Assembly (NCBI GenBank): GCA_902496505.1
Contig: CABVBB010000194.1
Coordinates: forward strand, 1 to 5,392
From: an uncultured Peptococcaceae bacterium
GTDB taxonomy: Bacteria > Bacillota > Peptococcia > Peptococcales > Peptococcaceae
Direction: 5' to 3'
Length of the DNA: 5,392 nt
The notes beneath the pieces are model-generated. The model saw only the letters and a list, made by a program, of their open reading frames with translations, did not search any database and had not been told where the DNA came from. Positions 1 through 5,392 of this stretch are shown piece after piece. How positions within the stretch are numbered: position 1 is the stretch's first letter; every line of letters begins with the position of its first letter. The position numbers and the translations under genes are program-made.

Positions 1-1182
1 CGCTGCGGCCTGCCAATCAGCAGTGGTATACCAATTGGCCAGCATGCAGTCGGTGATGAGCATCGAGTCCTGGCGCCCCAGCATAGACGTCGGGGTCGGA
101 TAGCCTACATTTTCCGTTACTTCTTTGAACAGTCTCTTAGGATGCCAAACCGTATCGTTATTTATATCCATGGCGCCAGAGATGTACATTGTCAGCGTTT
201 TGCCTTCTGGATCGAGCTTCAGGAGCTTCAAATTGCGGTTGACGGTGTACGTTCTGTCGTCTTTGATAGCCTCATCAACAACTTCAACGACCATCTGGCC
301 TAAGGGACAGACGACCAGGGGATCGGTATCGGATTTTTTCTTATATAGTGCCACGCGATCATAAATGCCCTGCTCATTTTTGAGGATCAATGCTGGGCGG
401 CGGATCAGCCCTTTGGAGAAAAGCACGGTAAATTCCTTGGCGTCCGCCGGTGCCGCAGCCCAGCCCTTCGCCGGCTTGATGGGGGATTGGACCAGATCGT
501 TGGTGGATTCGGTATCTGCTGTGGTCTGCTGCGAAGCCTTCCACATAAAGGTGCGTGTACCTTTCATGCCCGGATTGCCTACTGCGCCGAGCAGATCGAC
601 CTGTTCCTCCCGATCGTCCACATCCATATCGGTGATGACGCAGGCCGCACTTGCTTCCATGGGCGCTTTGGGAATATAAGTCACTTCTTGGATCTCCTCG
701 CTGGCGCCCAAAAGATATTCAAATTCAACTTGGGCCATACCCATGGCCACGCTGCCAGGGGTCGTGCCGTCTACGACCATCAGATTGGGACTTTCACTGG
801 TCGGAGGCCATGCAGAACCGGGCCAGTGCCAAACCAATGTCTTCTTGCCAGCCTCCGCAAAGCAATTCCACAAAGGCTCTGCCTGACAATTTCTCGAATC
901 CAGATTGTATTCAATTAGATCCAGGTCTTCTCCCTTGCGGAAGAAGCCGGTGATGCCATGCACATTGGCATAGCAGCCGCAGGCTAAGGTCGTCCACATT
1001 GGCGGCGTCACCGTTGGATGCCCGCCCAATAACACCAGATCCTCGCGACAGGCGCCTCTCTCGATATACTTTTTCACATTCGGCATGATGCCCATGTCTA
1101 CAAATTTTCTCGTCAGTCTTGGGTCCAAACCATCAACGCCCAATAATAAGATCTTGTCAGCCGCTGCTTTTCTTTCTAACAT
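1..1182 (-). CDS. Alkaline phosphatase superfamily protein (type I phosphodiesterase / nucleotide pyrophosphatase-like), 3' end outside window
   Basis: Seen: 394 open codons running off the left edge. The N-terminus carries LLLGVDGLDPR (residues 12-22), then MPNVKKYIERGA (33-44), then PTVTPPMWTTLACG (56-69) followed by NVHGITGFF (73-81). PLWNCFAEAGKKT and a WPGSAWPP segment fall at about 103-127. Family knowledge: this order matches phosphodiesterase/nucleotide pyrophosphatase proteins, where the first Asp (D17) binds metal and the Thr after the PTxT stretch (T59) is the nucleophile that attacks a phosphate ester. The remaining metal-binding Asp and His residues normally lie further C-terminal and are outside the window, so activity cannot be judged. 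No signal peptide is visible, so it is probably cytoplasmic. The substrate is unknown. The start was set at the ATG at 1182, not the in-frame ATG at 1200, because AAAGGGG sits 8 bases before it. The 1200 ATG has no SD. Confidence 0.85.
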   Translation of the reverse strand, partial: MLERKAAADKILLLGVDGLDPRLTRKFVDMGIMPNVKKYIERGACREDLVLLGGHPTVTPPMWTTLACGCYANVHGITGFFRKGEDLDLIEYNLDSRNCQAEPLWNCFAEAGKKTLVWHWPGSAWPPTSESPNLMVVDGTTPGSVAMGMAQVEFEYLLGASEEIQEVTYIPKAPMEASAACVITDMDVDDREEQVDLLGAVGNPGMKGTRTFMWKASQQTTADTESTNDLVQSPIKPAKGWAAAPADAKEFTVLFSKGLIRRPALILKNEQGIYDRVALYKKKSDTDPLVVCPLGQMVVEVVDEAIKDDRTYTVNRNLKLLKLDPEGKTLTMYISGAMDINNDTVWHPKRLFKEVTENVGYPTPTSMLGRQDSMLITDCMLANWYTTADWQAAA

Positions 1183-1190
1183 GTTGATTA

Positions 1191-1197
1191 CCCCTTT
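1191..1197 (-). promoter_or_regulatory. Ribosome binding site deciding the start at 1182
   Basis: The minus strand reads AAAGGGG, followed by 8 bases and then ATG at 1182. An in-frame ATG six codons upstream (1200) would place this SD inside the coding region and has none of its own, so 1182 is the better start. Confidence 0.7.
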
Positions 1198-1200
1198 CAT

Positions 1201-1430
1201 CATAACAAAGTATTTGAATCATTTTGACGCTCTCACATCAGCTGTACCGGAGCTCCTCCGATTGATTGTATTGTATATTATTTATCATATGTATAAAAGG
1301 AACCTTTCCATTGCTCACTTTTACAACAGCGCAATCATTTGTATGCACCCAGACGATCATCATCTTGCTGCCAGATACACCACAGCGGCGCCAGAACAAC
1401 GGCCGCCCCACAAAAAAATCATTTCGCGCA
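1201..1430 (-). promoter_or_regulatory. Intergenic region with probable promoter for the phosphodiesterase gene
   Basis: This non-coding stretch lies between the terminator of the upstream operon and the phosphodiesterase gene, so a promoter is expected here (inference). The most AT-rich part, about 1262-1300, contains -10-like hexamers on the minus strand: TATGAT at 1284-1289, and two overlapping TACAAT at 1265-1270 and 1270-1275. No convincing TTGACA-like -35 box sits at the right distance from any of them, so the promoter is not resolved. Two small dyads are present: CGGAG-CTC-CTCCG at 1248-1260, and AAAGG-AA-CCTTT at about 1307-1318. Both are too short to call operators. Short open frames here have no SD, and one begins inside the terminator hairpin, so I see no gene. 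Confidence 0.3.
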
Positions 1431-1436
1431 CGCCAA

Positions 1437-1468
1437 AAAACCACATCACGCTTTGGTGATGTGGTTTT
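1437..1468 (-). terminator. Rho-independent terminator of the paralogue/flavoprotein operon
   Basis: A perfect 13-bp inverted repeat (1437-1449 pairing with 1456-1468) encloses a 6-base loop. Read on the minus strand, the hairpin ends in a run of six T (1435-1440). It begins about 12 bases after the flavoprotein stop codon, where an intrinsic terminator is expected. The plus-strand exit has only TTTTCT and no plus-strand gene uses it, so its main direction is minus. Confidence 0.88.
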
Positions 1469-1480
1469 CTAAACATTATG

Positions 1481-2722
1481 CTACTTGCCTTCTACGGCGC
1501 TGGCGGCGGCCAGGCGGCCGGAGGACCAGGCCCATTGGAGGTTGTAGCCGCCGCAGTCGCCGTCGATATCGAGGACTTCGCCGCAGGCGTAGAGGCCGGG
1601 CACTAGGCGGGAGGCCATGGTGCGGCTGTCGAAGTCAGCGGTCGCGATGCCGCCGGCGGTGACTTGGGCTTGCCGGAGGCCGTTTGTATCGTAGAGGTCG
1701 ATGCGCCAATCTTTGAGCAGGGCAGCGTAGCGGGCCAATTCTTCGCTGGTCAGGCTGTCTGCTGTACGGGACAGAGGGGCGATGCCGCTGGCTTTGAGGG
1801 TGATCTGGCCCAGACGTTTATTGAGCAGGCCGACGGTGAAATTTTCCAGAAGCATCTGCGGCCGCTGCTGCACTCGGCGGTGCAAGAGCGCGGTGAGCGC
1901 TTCCTCGGTCATTTCGGGCACTGTATCGAGGCTCAGGGTCAGCTTCTGCTTGCCGCCCAAATGGCGGGTGGCAATGGTGGAAAGCTGCATGATGGGCGGG
2001 CCAGACAGGCCATAATCGGTGAAGAGCAGCTCGCCGCTCTCTTGGGCTAATACGCTCTCGCCCTGACGCAGCGTAACGACGGCCTGGATCTTGATGCCGT
2101 TGAGCGCTTTGGTAGCCTTGGTATCGCATTTGAGCTGGACGATGGCTGGGCGCAGGGCCGTGCGCCGGTGGCCCAGCGCTTCCAGCAGCTGATAGCCCGC
2201 TTCGCAGCCGCCCAAGGGGGCAGAGGCCGCGCCGCCTGCGGCCACGATAACGCTCTGGGCATAATAAGCGCCGCCTGGCGTGTGCAGATTGAAGCCGCCG
2301 CCTTTGAGCGGCTGGATACGGGTGATCTCACAGTCGCAGAGGGTCTCCACGCCCAAGCGTTCACATTCCAGCCGCAGCGCATCCAGCACTGCTGCCGCTT
2401 GGAGGGAGCGGGGATAATATTTGCCGCCGTCTTCTTCCACGCTCAGAACGCCCAAGCTGTCAAAGAAATCCAGCGTCTCTTCCACGGGATAGCGCTCAAG
2501 CGCTGGCTGCACAAATTCCGGTGACTGGCCGTGATAATGGCTGACCTCTGCCTGACGGTTGGTCAAATTGCAGCGGCCGTTGCCGGTAGCCAAAAGCTTG
2601 CGCCCTACCCGCGCGCCCCGCTCGTAGATCGTCACCTGCGCGCCCAGCCGCGCCGCTGTGATGGCCGCCGCCAGTCCGGCCGCGCCGCCGCCGATAATGG
2701 CGATCAGTTTATTTTCCTGCAC
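1481..2722 (-). CDS. FAD-dependent oxidoreductase, HI0933/YhiN/BaiN family
   Basis: A complete 413-aa flavoprotein. Seen: an N-terminal dinucleotide-binding motif GGGAAG (residues 11-16), the acidic residue E34 ending the second strand, the family signature GRKLLATGNGRCNLTN (40-55), ELLFTDYGLSGPPIMQLS (231-248), and a C-terminal FAD-closing block with AGGIATADFDSRTM (356-369) and YACGEVLDIDGDCGGYNLQWAWSSG (378-402). Length and motif order match the family, so it appears intact. Family knowledge: members bind FAD and are annotated as aminoacetone oxidase-family enzymes or BaiN. In Clostridium scindens, BaiN is reported as a bile-acid reductase, but that name spreads to many homologues with unknown substrates, so I assign no substrate. 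It is soluble and cytoplasmic, with no membrane segment. The start is GTG at 2722, with AAGGAGG seven bases upstream. It begins 22 bp after the third membrane paralogue and ends just before a terminator, so it is the last gene of that operon. Confidence 0.93.
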   Translation of the reverse strand: MQENKLIAIIGGGAAGLAAAITAARLGAQVTIYERGARVGRKLLATGNGRCNLTNRQAEVSHYHGQSPEFVQPALERYPVEETLDFFDSLGVLSVEEDGGKYYPRSLQAAAVLDALRLECERLGVETLCDCEITRIQPLKGGGFNLHTPGGAYYAQSVIVAAGGAASAPLGGCEAGYQLLEALGHRRTALRPAIVQLKCDTKATKALNGIKIQAVVTLRQGESVLAQESGELLFTDYGLSGPPIMQLSTIATRHLGGKQKLTLSLDTVPEMTEEALTALLHRRVQQRPQMLLENFTVGLLNKRLGQITLKASGIAPLSRTADSLTSEELARYAALLKDWRIDLYDTNGLRQAQVTAGGIATADFDSRTMASRLVPGLYACGEVLDIDGDCGGYNLQWAWSSGRLAAASAVEGK

Positions 2723-2729
2723 GATGATT

Positions 2730-2736
2730 CCTCCTT
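2730..2736 (-). promoter_or_regulatory. Strong ribosome binding site for the GTG-started flavoprotein
   Basis: AAGGAGG on the minus strand lies 7 bases before the GTG at 2722, within the 22-bp gap after the upstream stop codon. A near-consensus SD at ideal spacing supports the GTG start. Confidence 0.85.
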
Positions 2737-2744
2737 ATTGTCTT

Positions 2745-3914
2745 TCATAAATTATTGGCCGCCAAGTTGGCCTTCTGCTGTGCCAGCTGAGCGGCGACCT
2801 GCTCACTGTCCCATTGGATATTCTGGATGGTGCAGTACGCCGTCTCTGGCCCTTGCTGACGCTGACCGTTCACGCGACAAGTATAGAGCATCAGCTGGCC
2901 TTCATAGAAATAATAGGTGGCCTCCGCCTCATCATAAGATGCCATCGGGCACCAAGCCAGCCGCAGCACTTGCCCAGCCAACGCCTCCTCATCAAACTGA
3001 ACAGTATAAACTTGATGCGGCTCAGCGGTGATCTCGCCTAACTGCTCACGGGAGACCGCGAGCAGCTTGGGTCTATCGGCCGCTGGCTCGTCCGAGCGCT
3101 GCCAATCCGCCCCATCATAATGATACGTATATCCCTGACTGGTGAGCCAGGCTTCTTTAAAATTGCCTTCATCATCTGCATACATCGCCAGCTCTTCTTC
3201 TGGCAAATGATAATAGGTCACATGGGTCTCCCCGCTGTGGTAATCATAGGCAATGGTCTCCGCCTGTTCATAGGCGTTCACCGCCTGCTCGATGGCCGCC
3301 AGCCGTCTGAGTTCCCCGCCGCCTGGGAGCATCGTTTCCGGCAGGAGCAGCCCCAGCAGCAGAAGGATTGCGGCCAGCGCTATCCACCTTCTCTGCGCGC
3401 GGCTATTCTCCTGCTGCTCCCCTGGCGACGACTGCTCGTACACCTCTGGCGCCAGCGTCTGCCGCCGGTACTGATCATAGCACCACACCCGCAGCAGATA
3501 ATAGCTCACCGCTGCCAATACAGCGCCCGCCCAGGTGAGCCGAGGCCTGTGCAGCGTGGCCAGCACCAGCCCGCCCAGCGCCATCGGCACCACCAGACTG
3601 CAGCACAGGATCTCCAAGGCCAGTTTTATGCGATGCCCCTGCTGCAGCGACCTGAATTTCGCCAGCACAGTGCCATTGTACCAGCCCAAGGCATCCTGCC
3701 AAAGCGCCAAAGACAGCGTCAAAAACCAAAGCCACCATGCCCAGCTCCAATGCTCGCTGGTATGGACACACCAGAGCGCAAATACCAGGCAGATGCCCGC
3801 AAAATAAACCTGCCACAGGAGATCTATGTTCTGCGCCTTTTGCTGCTGCATCCGCTCATCGTCAACTGTCTGACTGCGGCGCAGCTCCTTATAGAGATCC
3901 CATTTCATACTCAC
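2745..3914 (-). CDS. Five-pass membrane protein with extracytoplasmic C-terminal domain, paralogue 3 of a tandem series
   Basis: I do not recognise a named family. The 389-aa product has a cytoplasmic N-terminus with KWDLY (4-8) and DDERMQQQKA (18-27). Hydrophobic segments lie at about 33-51, 55-77, 98-121, 126-144 and 176-192. The loops after segments 2 (KFRSLQQGHRIK) and 4 (YDQYRRQ, QRR) are basic, which puts the N-terminus inside and the 195-residue C-terminal domain outside. Motifs shared with the upstream copy include LLRVWCYDQYR (about 140-150), LLLPETMLPGG, YHLPEEEL (235-242), YHYDGADW (264-271), SREQL (288-292) and QVAAQLAQQK near the end. The start is GTG at 3914: MSMKWDLYKE then aligns with MSVKWNLYAE of the upstream copy, and GGAGG lies 6 bases before it. 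An ATG at 3908 is possible but sits 12 bases from the SD; the ATG at 3935 lies upstream of the SD. It overlaps the preceding gene by 26 bp. Unlike the other copies it lacks a WPE-type tail and ends in AANNL. Function unknown. Confidence 0.85.
   Translation of the reverse strand: MSMKWDLYKELRRSQTVDDERMQQQKAQNIDLLWQVYFAGICLVFALWCVHTSEHWSWAWWLWFLTLSLALWQDALGWYNGTVLAKFRSLQQGHRIKLALEILCCSLVVPMALGGLVLATLHRPRLTWAGAVLAAVSYYLLRVWCYDQYRRQTLAPEVYEQSSPGEQQENSRAQRRWIALAAILLLLGLLLPETMLPGGGELRRLAAIEQAVNAYEQAETIAYDYHSGETHVTYYHLPEEELAMYADDEGNFKEAWLTSQGYTYHYDGADWQRSDEPAADRPKLLAVSREQLGEITAEPHQVYTVQFDEEALAGQVLRLAWCPMASYDEAEATYYFYEGQLMLYTCRVNGQRQQGPETAYCTIQNIQWDSEQVAAQLAQQKANLAANNL
3478..3497 (-). repeat. 20-bp perfect direct repeat, copy in paralogue 3
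   Basis: Identical to 4697-4716. It encodes the LLRVWCY part of the conserved segment at the end of membrane helix 4. Flanking bases are also similar with scattered mismatches, so this is the best-preserved core of a longer duplicated stretch. Confidence 0.75.
3834..3860 (-). repeat. 27-bp perfect direct repeat, copy in paralogue 3
   Basis: Identical over 27 bases to 5068-5094. It encodes the DERMQQQKA region of the N-terminal cytoplasmic segment. It is a remnant of gene duplication inside coding sequence, not a mobile element. DNA identity here contrasts with the strongly diverged membrane segments that follow. Confidence 0.8.
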
Positions 3915-5148
3915 TGCCCCCCTCCGGCCAGCCAAGCATTTCCTTCTGCCGCGCCAGCTGGGCGGCGACCTGCTTGGGCTGCATATTGATCTGGCTCAGA
4001 CTGTACTCGTCAGCCGCCACGTAATGATCCTTTTCACCGTAAGCGCGGTATCGGTAGCTGACCAAGTCCCCGCTGTATTCGCTCACTGTGTAGACGGCCT
4101 CCACATCATGATACGCTTCCATCAAGGTGACATCCAGCTGCAAAAGCTGCGCTTGCAGCGCTTCTTGGCTGAAGGCAACCGTATAGCTCCAAGTCCAGCT
4201 GCTATAGGTAATGTCTCGCAGCTGTTCACGGGAGAGGCTGAGCATACTGCTGCGCACAGGCTGGCTGACGTCCTGCGCGCTGGTCTGCGTCCAGTTTGCG
4301 CCGTCGTAGTGATAACAGCCAGTCTGGTCGATGAGCCAAGCCTCCTCTACTTTATAACCAGCGCCTAGATAAGGATGAGGGGGATCAGCCTCTCCATAAT
4401 ACACGGTCAGTTCTTCCTCCGGCAGATGATACCGCTTAGCCTGCGTCTGGCTGTCGTTGTAGGTAAAGGCCACCGCATCCGCTTCCTGATAGGTGCTCAC
4501 CGCCTGCTCGAGGGCTGCCAGCCGTTCGAGCCGCGCACCGCCGGGCAAAGCCGTCTCCGGCAGCAGCAGGGCAGGCGCTAGGCTCACCAACGTCAAGCAA
4601 ATGACGGCGGCCTGTGCCTGACGATTCTCCCGCTTCTCCTCCGGCGTGAGCTGCCAATATTCACCCGAATCCAGCGTCCGCTTCCGATACTGATCGTAGC
4701 ACCACACCCGCAGCAGGTAATACGCTAACGTCACTGCCACTGCGCCGACCCAAGCCAGTTTAGGCCGATCGAACCCCGTCAACAATACACAAGTGAACGC
4801 AAAAGGCCCAACCACATCCATGAGAAGAACGGAAAAAAGCTGCCGCAGTTTGTATAGGATCGGCCATTCTCCCAGCGGGATCGTCCGCAGCAGCGCCGTC
4901 CCGCTGTACCAAGCCAGCACACCGTCTGTGAGACAAAACAACCCTACAATCGCCAGCATTGCCCCTGCTATATAGAACGTACTGACGGCTTCCCCATTTA
5001 TCATCCAAACGACCGACAAGATCATCACCGCAAAGCAGACTTCCGTCAGCGAAATTGTACTGTTCTTCGCCTTTTGCTGCTGCATCCGCTCATCATCTAC
5101 TTCTTGACTGCAGCAGCGCTCCGCGTACAGATTCCATTTGACGCTCAT
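3889..5148 (-). CDS. Five-pass membrane protein with extracytoplasmic C-terminal domain, paralogue 2 of a tandem series
   Basis: A 419-aa protein of unrecognised family, clearly homologous along its whole length to the downstream gene. Seen: MSVKWNLY (1-8), DDERMQQQKAKN (18-29), hydrophobic segments at about 33-51, 55-80, 103-125, 129-150 and 180-197, LRVWCYDQYRKRTL (146-159), LLLPETALPGG (194-204), LERLAALEQAV (207-217), YHLPEEEL (240-247), YHYDGANW (279-286), SLSREQL (304-310), YTVAFSQEAL (322-331) and QVAAQLARQK (393-402). Basic loops again predict N-terminus inside and C-terminal domain outside. LPETA resembles the start of a sortase site, but it immediately follows a membrane helix in mid-protein and lacks the fifth-position Gly, so it is not one. 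The ATG at 5148 overlaps the upstream stop as ATGA and has a GGAGG-type SD. Its 3' end reads past the downstream gene's start. The C-terminal domain may be a LolA/LppX-like beta sheet (weak inference from strand pattern only). Confidence 0.85.
   Translation of the reverse strand: MSVKWNLYAERCCSQEVDDERMQQQKAKNSTISLTEVCFAVMILSVVWMINGEAVSTFYIAGAMLAIVGLFCLTDGVLAWYSGTALLRTIPLGEWPILYKLRQLFSVLLMDVVGPFAFTCVLLTGFDRPKLAWVGAVAVTLAYYLLRVWCYDQYRKRTLDSGEYWQLTPEEKRENRQAQAAVICLTLVSLAPALLLPETALPGGARLERLAALEQAVSTYQEADAVAFTYNDSQTQAKRYHLPEEELTVYYGEADPPHPYLGAGYKVEEAWLIDQTGCYHYDGANWTQTSAQDVSQPVRSSMLSLSREQLRDITYSSWTWSYTVAFSQEALQAQLLQLDVTLMEAYHDVEAVYTVSEYSGDLVSYRYRAYGEKDHYVAADEYSLSQINMQPKQVAAQLARQKEMLGWPEGGSEYEMGSL
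3917..3925 (-). promoter_or_regulatory. Ribosome binding site embedded in the preceding gene's 3' coding end
   Basis: The minus strand reads GGAGGGGGG; its GGAGG core (3921-3925) is 6 bases before the GTG at 3914. The same bases encode the Glu-Gly-Gly of the WPEGG tail of the upstream paralogue. This placement favours coupled translation and argues for GTG at 3914 over ATG at 3908 or 3935. Confidence 0.65.
4697..4716 (-). repeat. 20-bp perfect direct repeat, copy in paralogue 2
   Basis: Partner of 3478-3497, encoding the same LLRVWCY segment. The offset between copies (1219 bp) differs slightly from that of the 27-bp repeat (1234 bp), because small insertions or deletions separate the two genes between these points. 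Confidence 0.75.
5068..5094 (-). repeat. 27-bp perfect direct repeat, copy in paralogue 2
   Basis: Partner of 3834-3860, 1234 bp away in the same orientation, encoding the same DERMQQQKA residues. The spacing equals roughly one gene unit, as expected for tandem duplication. Confidence 0.8.
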
Positions 5149-5392
5149 AGATCCCCCTCCTCCGGCCAAAACAGGTCACGTTTTTGCTGTGCCAACAGTT
5201 CGGCCACTTCTTGCGGCTGGGTGCTTTTGATATCTAAATGATGATAAAGCGTTTCAGGGATACCCCGGCTGTCCTGACCATAAGCTTCAAAATAATAGGT
5301 CATTGTGCCATTTTGCCGAAAGATATAATACGCTGTGATTTCATTATACGACTTCAAAGTCGGCCCTATCAGCCCCTGCTCCCTAAGATCAT
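5145..5392 (-). CDS. C-terminal fragment of tandem membrane-protein paralogue 1 (5' end outside window)
   Basis: An open frame enters from the right edge and runs 81 codons to a TGA at 5145-5147. The first in-window start-like codon is TTG at 5357, but the frame stays open to the edge and aligns with the C-terminal ends of the two following genes, so it is the tail of a larger gene. Shared positions include SYNEITAYYIF matching SYDEAEATYYF of copy 3, a YFEAYGQ stretch matching YRYRAYGE of copy 2, GIPETLY matching GPETAY of copy 3, QPQEVAELLAQQK matching QVAAQLAQQK, and a final FWPEEGDL matching GWPEGG of copy 2. The visible part contains no membrane segment and corresponds to the predicted extracytoplasmic domain. 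Its stop overlaps the next start in an ATGA arrangement, so it is upstream in the same operon. Confidence 0.8.
   Translation of the reverse strand, partial: DLREQGLIGPTLKSYNEITAYYIFRQNGTMTYYFEAYGQDSRGIPETLYHHLDIKSTQPQEVAELLAQQKRDLFWPEEGDL
5153..5163 (-). promoter_or_regulatory. Ribosome binding site embedded in paralogue 1 coding end, with ATGA stop/start overlap
   Basis: The minus strand reads GGAGGAGGGGG, leaving a GGAGG core 7 bases before the ATG at 5148. These bases are also the Glu-Glu-Gly codons of the FWPEEGDL tail of the upstream copy. The TGA stop shares bases with the ATG, a classic translational-coupling junction. Confidence 0.7.

Noticed and set aside
365..953. Overlapping plus-strand frames opposite the phosphodiesterase gene
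   Set aside because: They are antisense to a frame with clear family motifs, three of them overlap each other in different frames, and none has recognisable content.
1238..1444. 68-codon minus-strand frame in the intergenic region
   Set aside because: Its start lies inside the terminator hairpin, it has no SD, and the translation shows no family motif.
1085..1459. Plus-strand open frames spanning the phosphodiesterase start and intergenic region
   Set aside because: They overlap well-supported minus-strand coding sequence and the terminator, with low-complexity composition and no ribosome binding site.
2706..2748. Tiny 14-codon frame starting with ATG across the gap between paralogue 3 and the flavoprotein
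   Set aside because: It has no SD of its own, overlaps the flavoprotein start out of frame, and is short enough to occur by chance.
3120..3989. Long plus-strand open frame (289 codons) opposite the third membrane paralogue
   Set aside because: It lies antisense to a gene supported by homology to its neighbours. Its translation is rich in Gln, His, Arg and Pro with no recognisable motif, and no SD is evident.
4536..4570. LPETA/LPETM sequence as a possible sortase signal
   Set aside because: It sits directly after a membrane helix in mid-protein, lacks the Gly of LPXTG, and is not followed by a C-terminal helix and positive tail.
5145..5357. A separate 70-residue gene starting at 5357
   Set aside because: The codon there is TTG without an SD, the frame remains open to the window edge, and the sequence aligns with the C-terminal end of the 389-419 aa paralogues.

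Overview
The window reads as bacterial chromosome, most likely from a moderately GC-rich Bacillota (Clostridia or Negativicutes type). The support is strong GGAGG-type Shine-Dalgarno (SD) sites, GTG starts, tightly packed co-directional genes and the protein families present; this placement is an inference. All genes are on the minus strand, so transcription runs from high to low coordinates. No tRNA, rRNA, CRISPR array, insertion sequence or plus-strand gene could be supported.

Right to centre (5392 to 2745): a tandem series of at least three paralogous membrane proteins of a family I do not recognise. The first copy is cut by the right edge, leaving only its C-terminal 81 codons. The second (419 aa) and third (389 aa) are complete. 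Each complete copy has a short cytoplasmic N-terminus with a DDERMQQQK motif, four predicted membrane segments, a conserved cytoplasmic YDQYR-type loop, a fifth membrane segment ending in LLLPETxLPGG, and a C-terminal domain of about 190 to 220 residues that should lie outside the membrane. The copies overlap (4 bp, then 26 bp). The SD of each downstream copy lies inside the Gly/Glu-rich last codons of the copy before it, so they are probably translationally coupled.

Centre (2722 to 1481): 22 bp after the third copy comes a complete FAD-dependent oxidoreductase of the HI0933/YhiN/BaiN family, with a GTG start and a strong SD. A clear intrinsic terminator (1437-1468) follows its stop codon by about 12 bases. 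This makes a transcription unit of paralogue, paralogue, paralogue, flavoprotein, terminator.

Left (1430 to 1): about 250 bases of AT-rich non-coding DNA, probably holding a promoter, separate the terminator from an alkaline-phosphatase-superfamily phosphodiesterase gene. Its N-terminal 394 codons are in the window and the rest lies beyond the left edge. It is probably transcribed independently.

The most noteworthy content is the tandem membrane-protein array and its coupling design. Its function cannot be read from the sequence, and no link to the flavoprotein beyond co-transcription can be shown.
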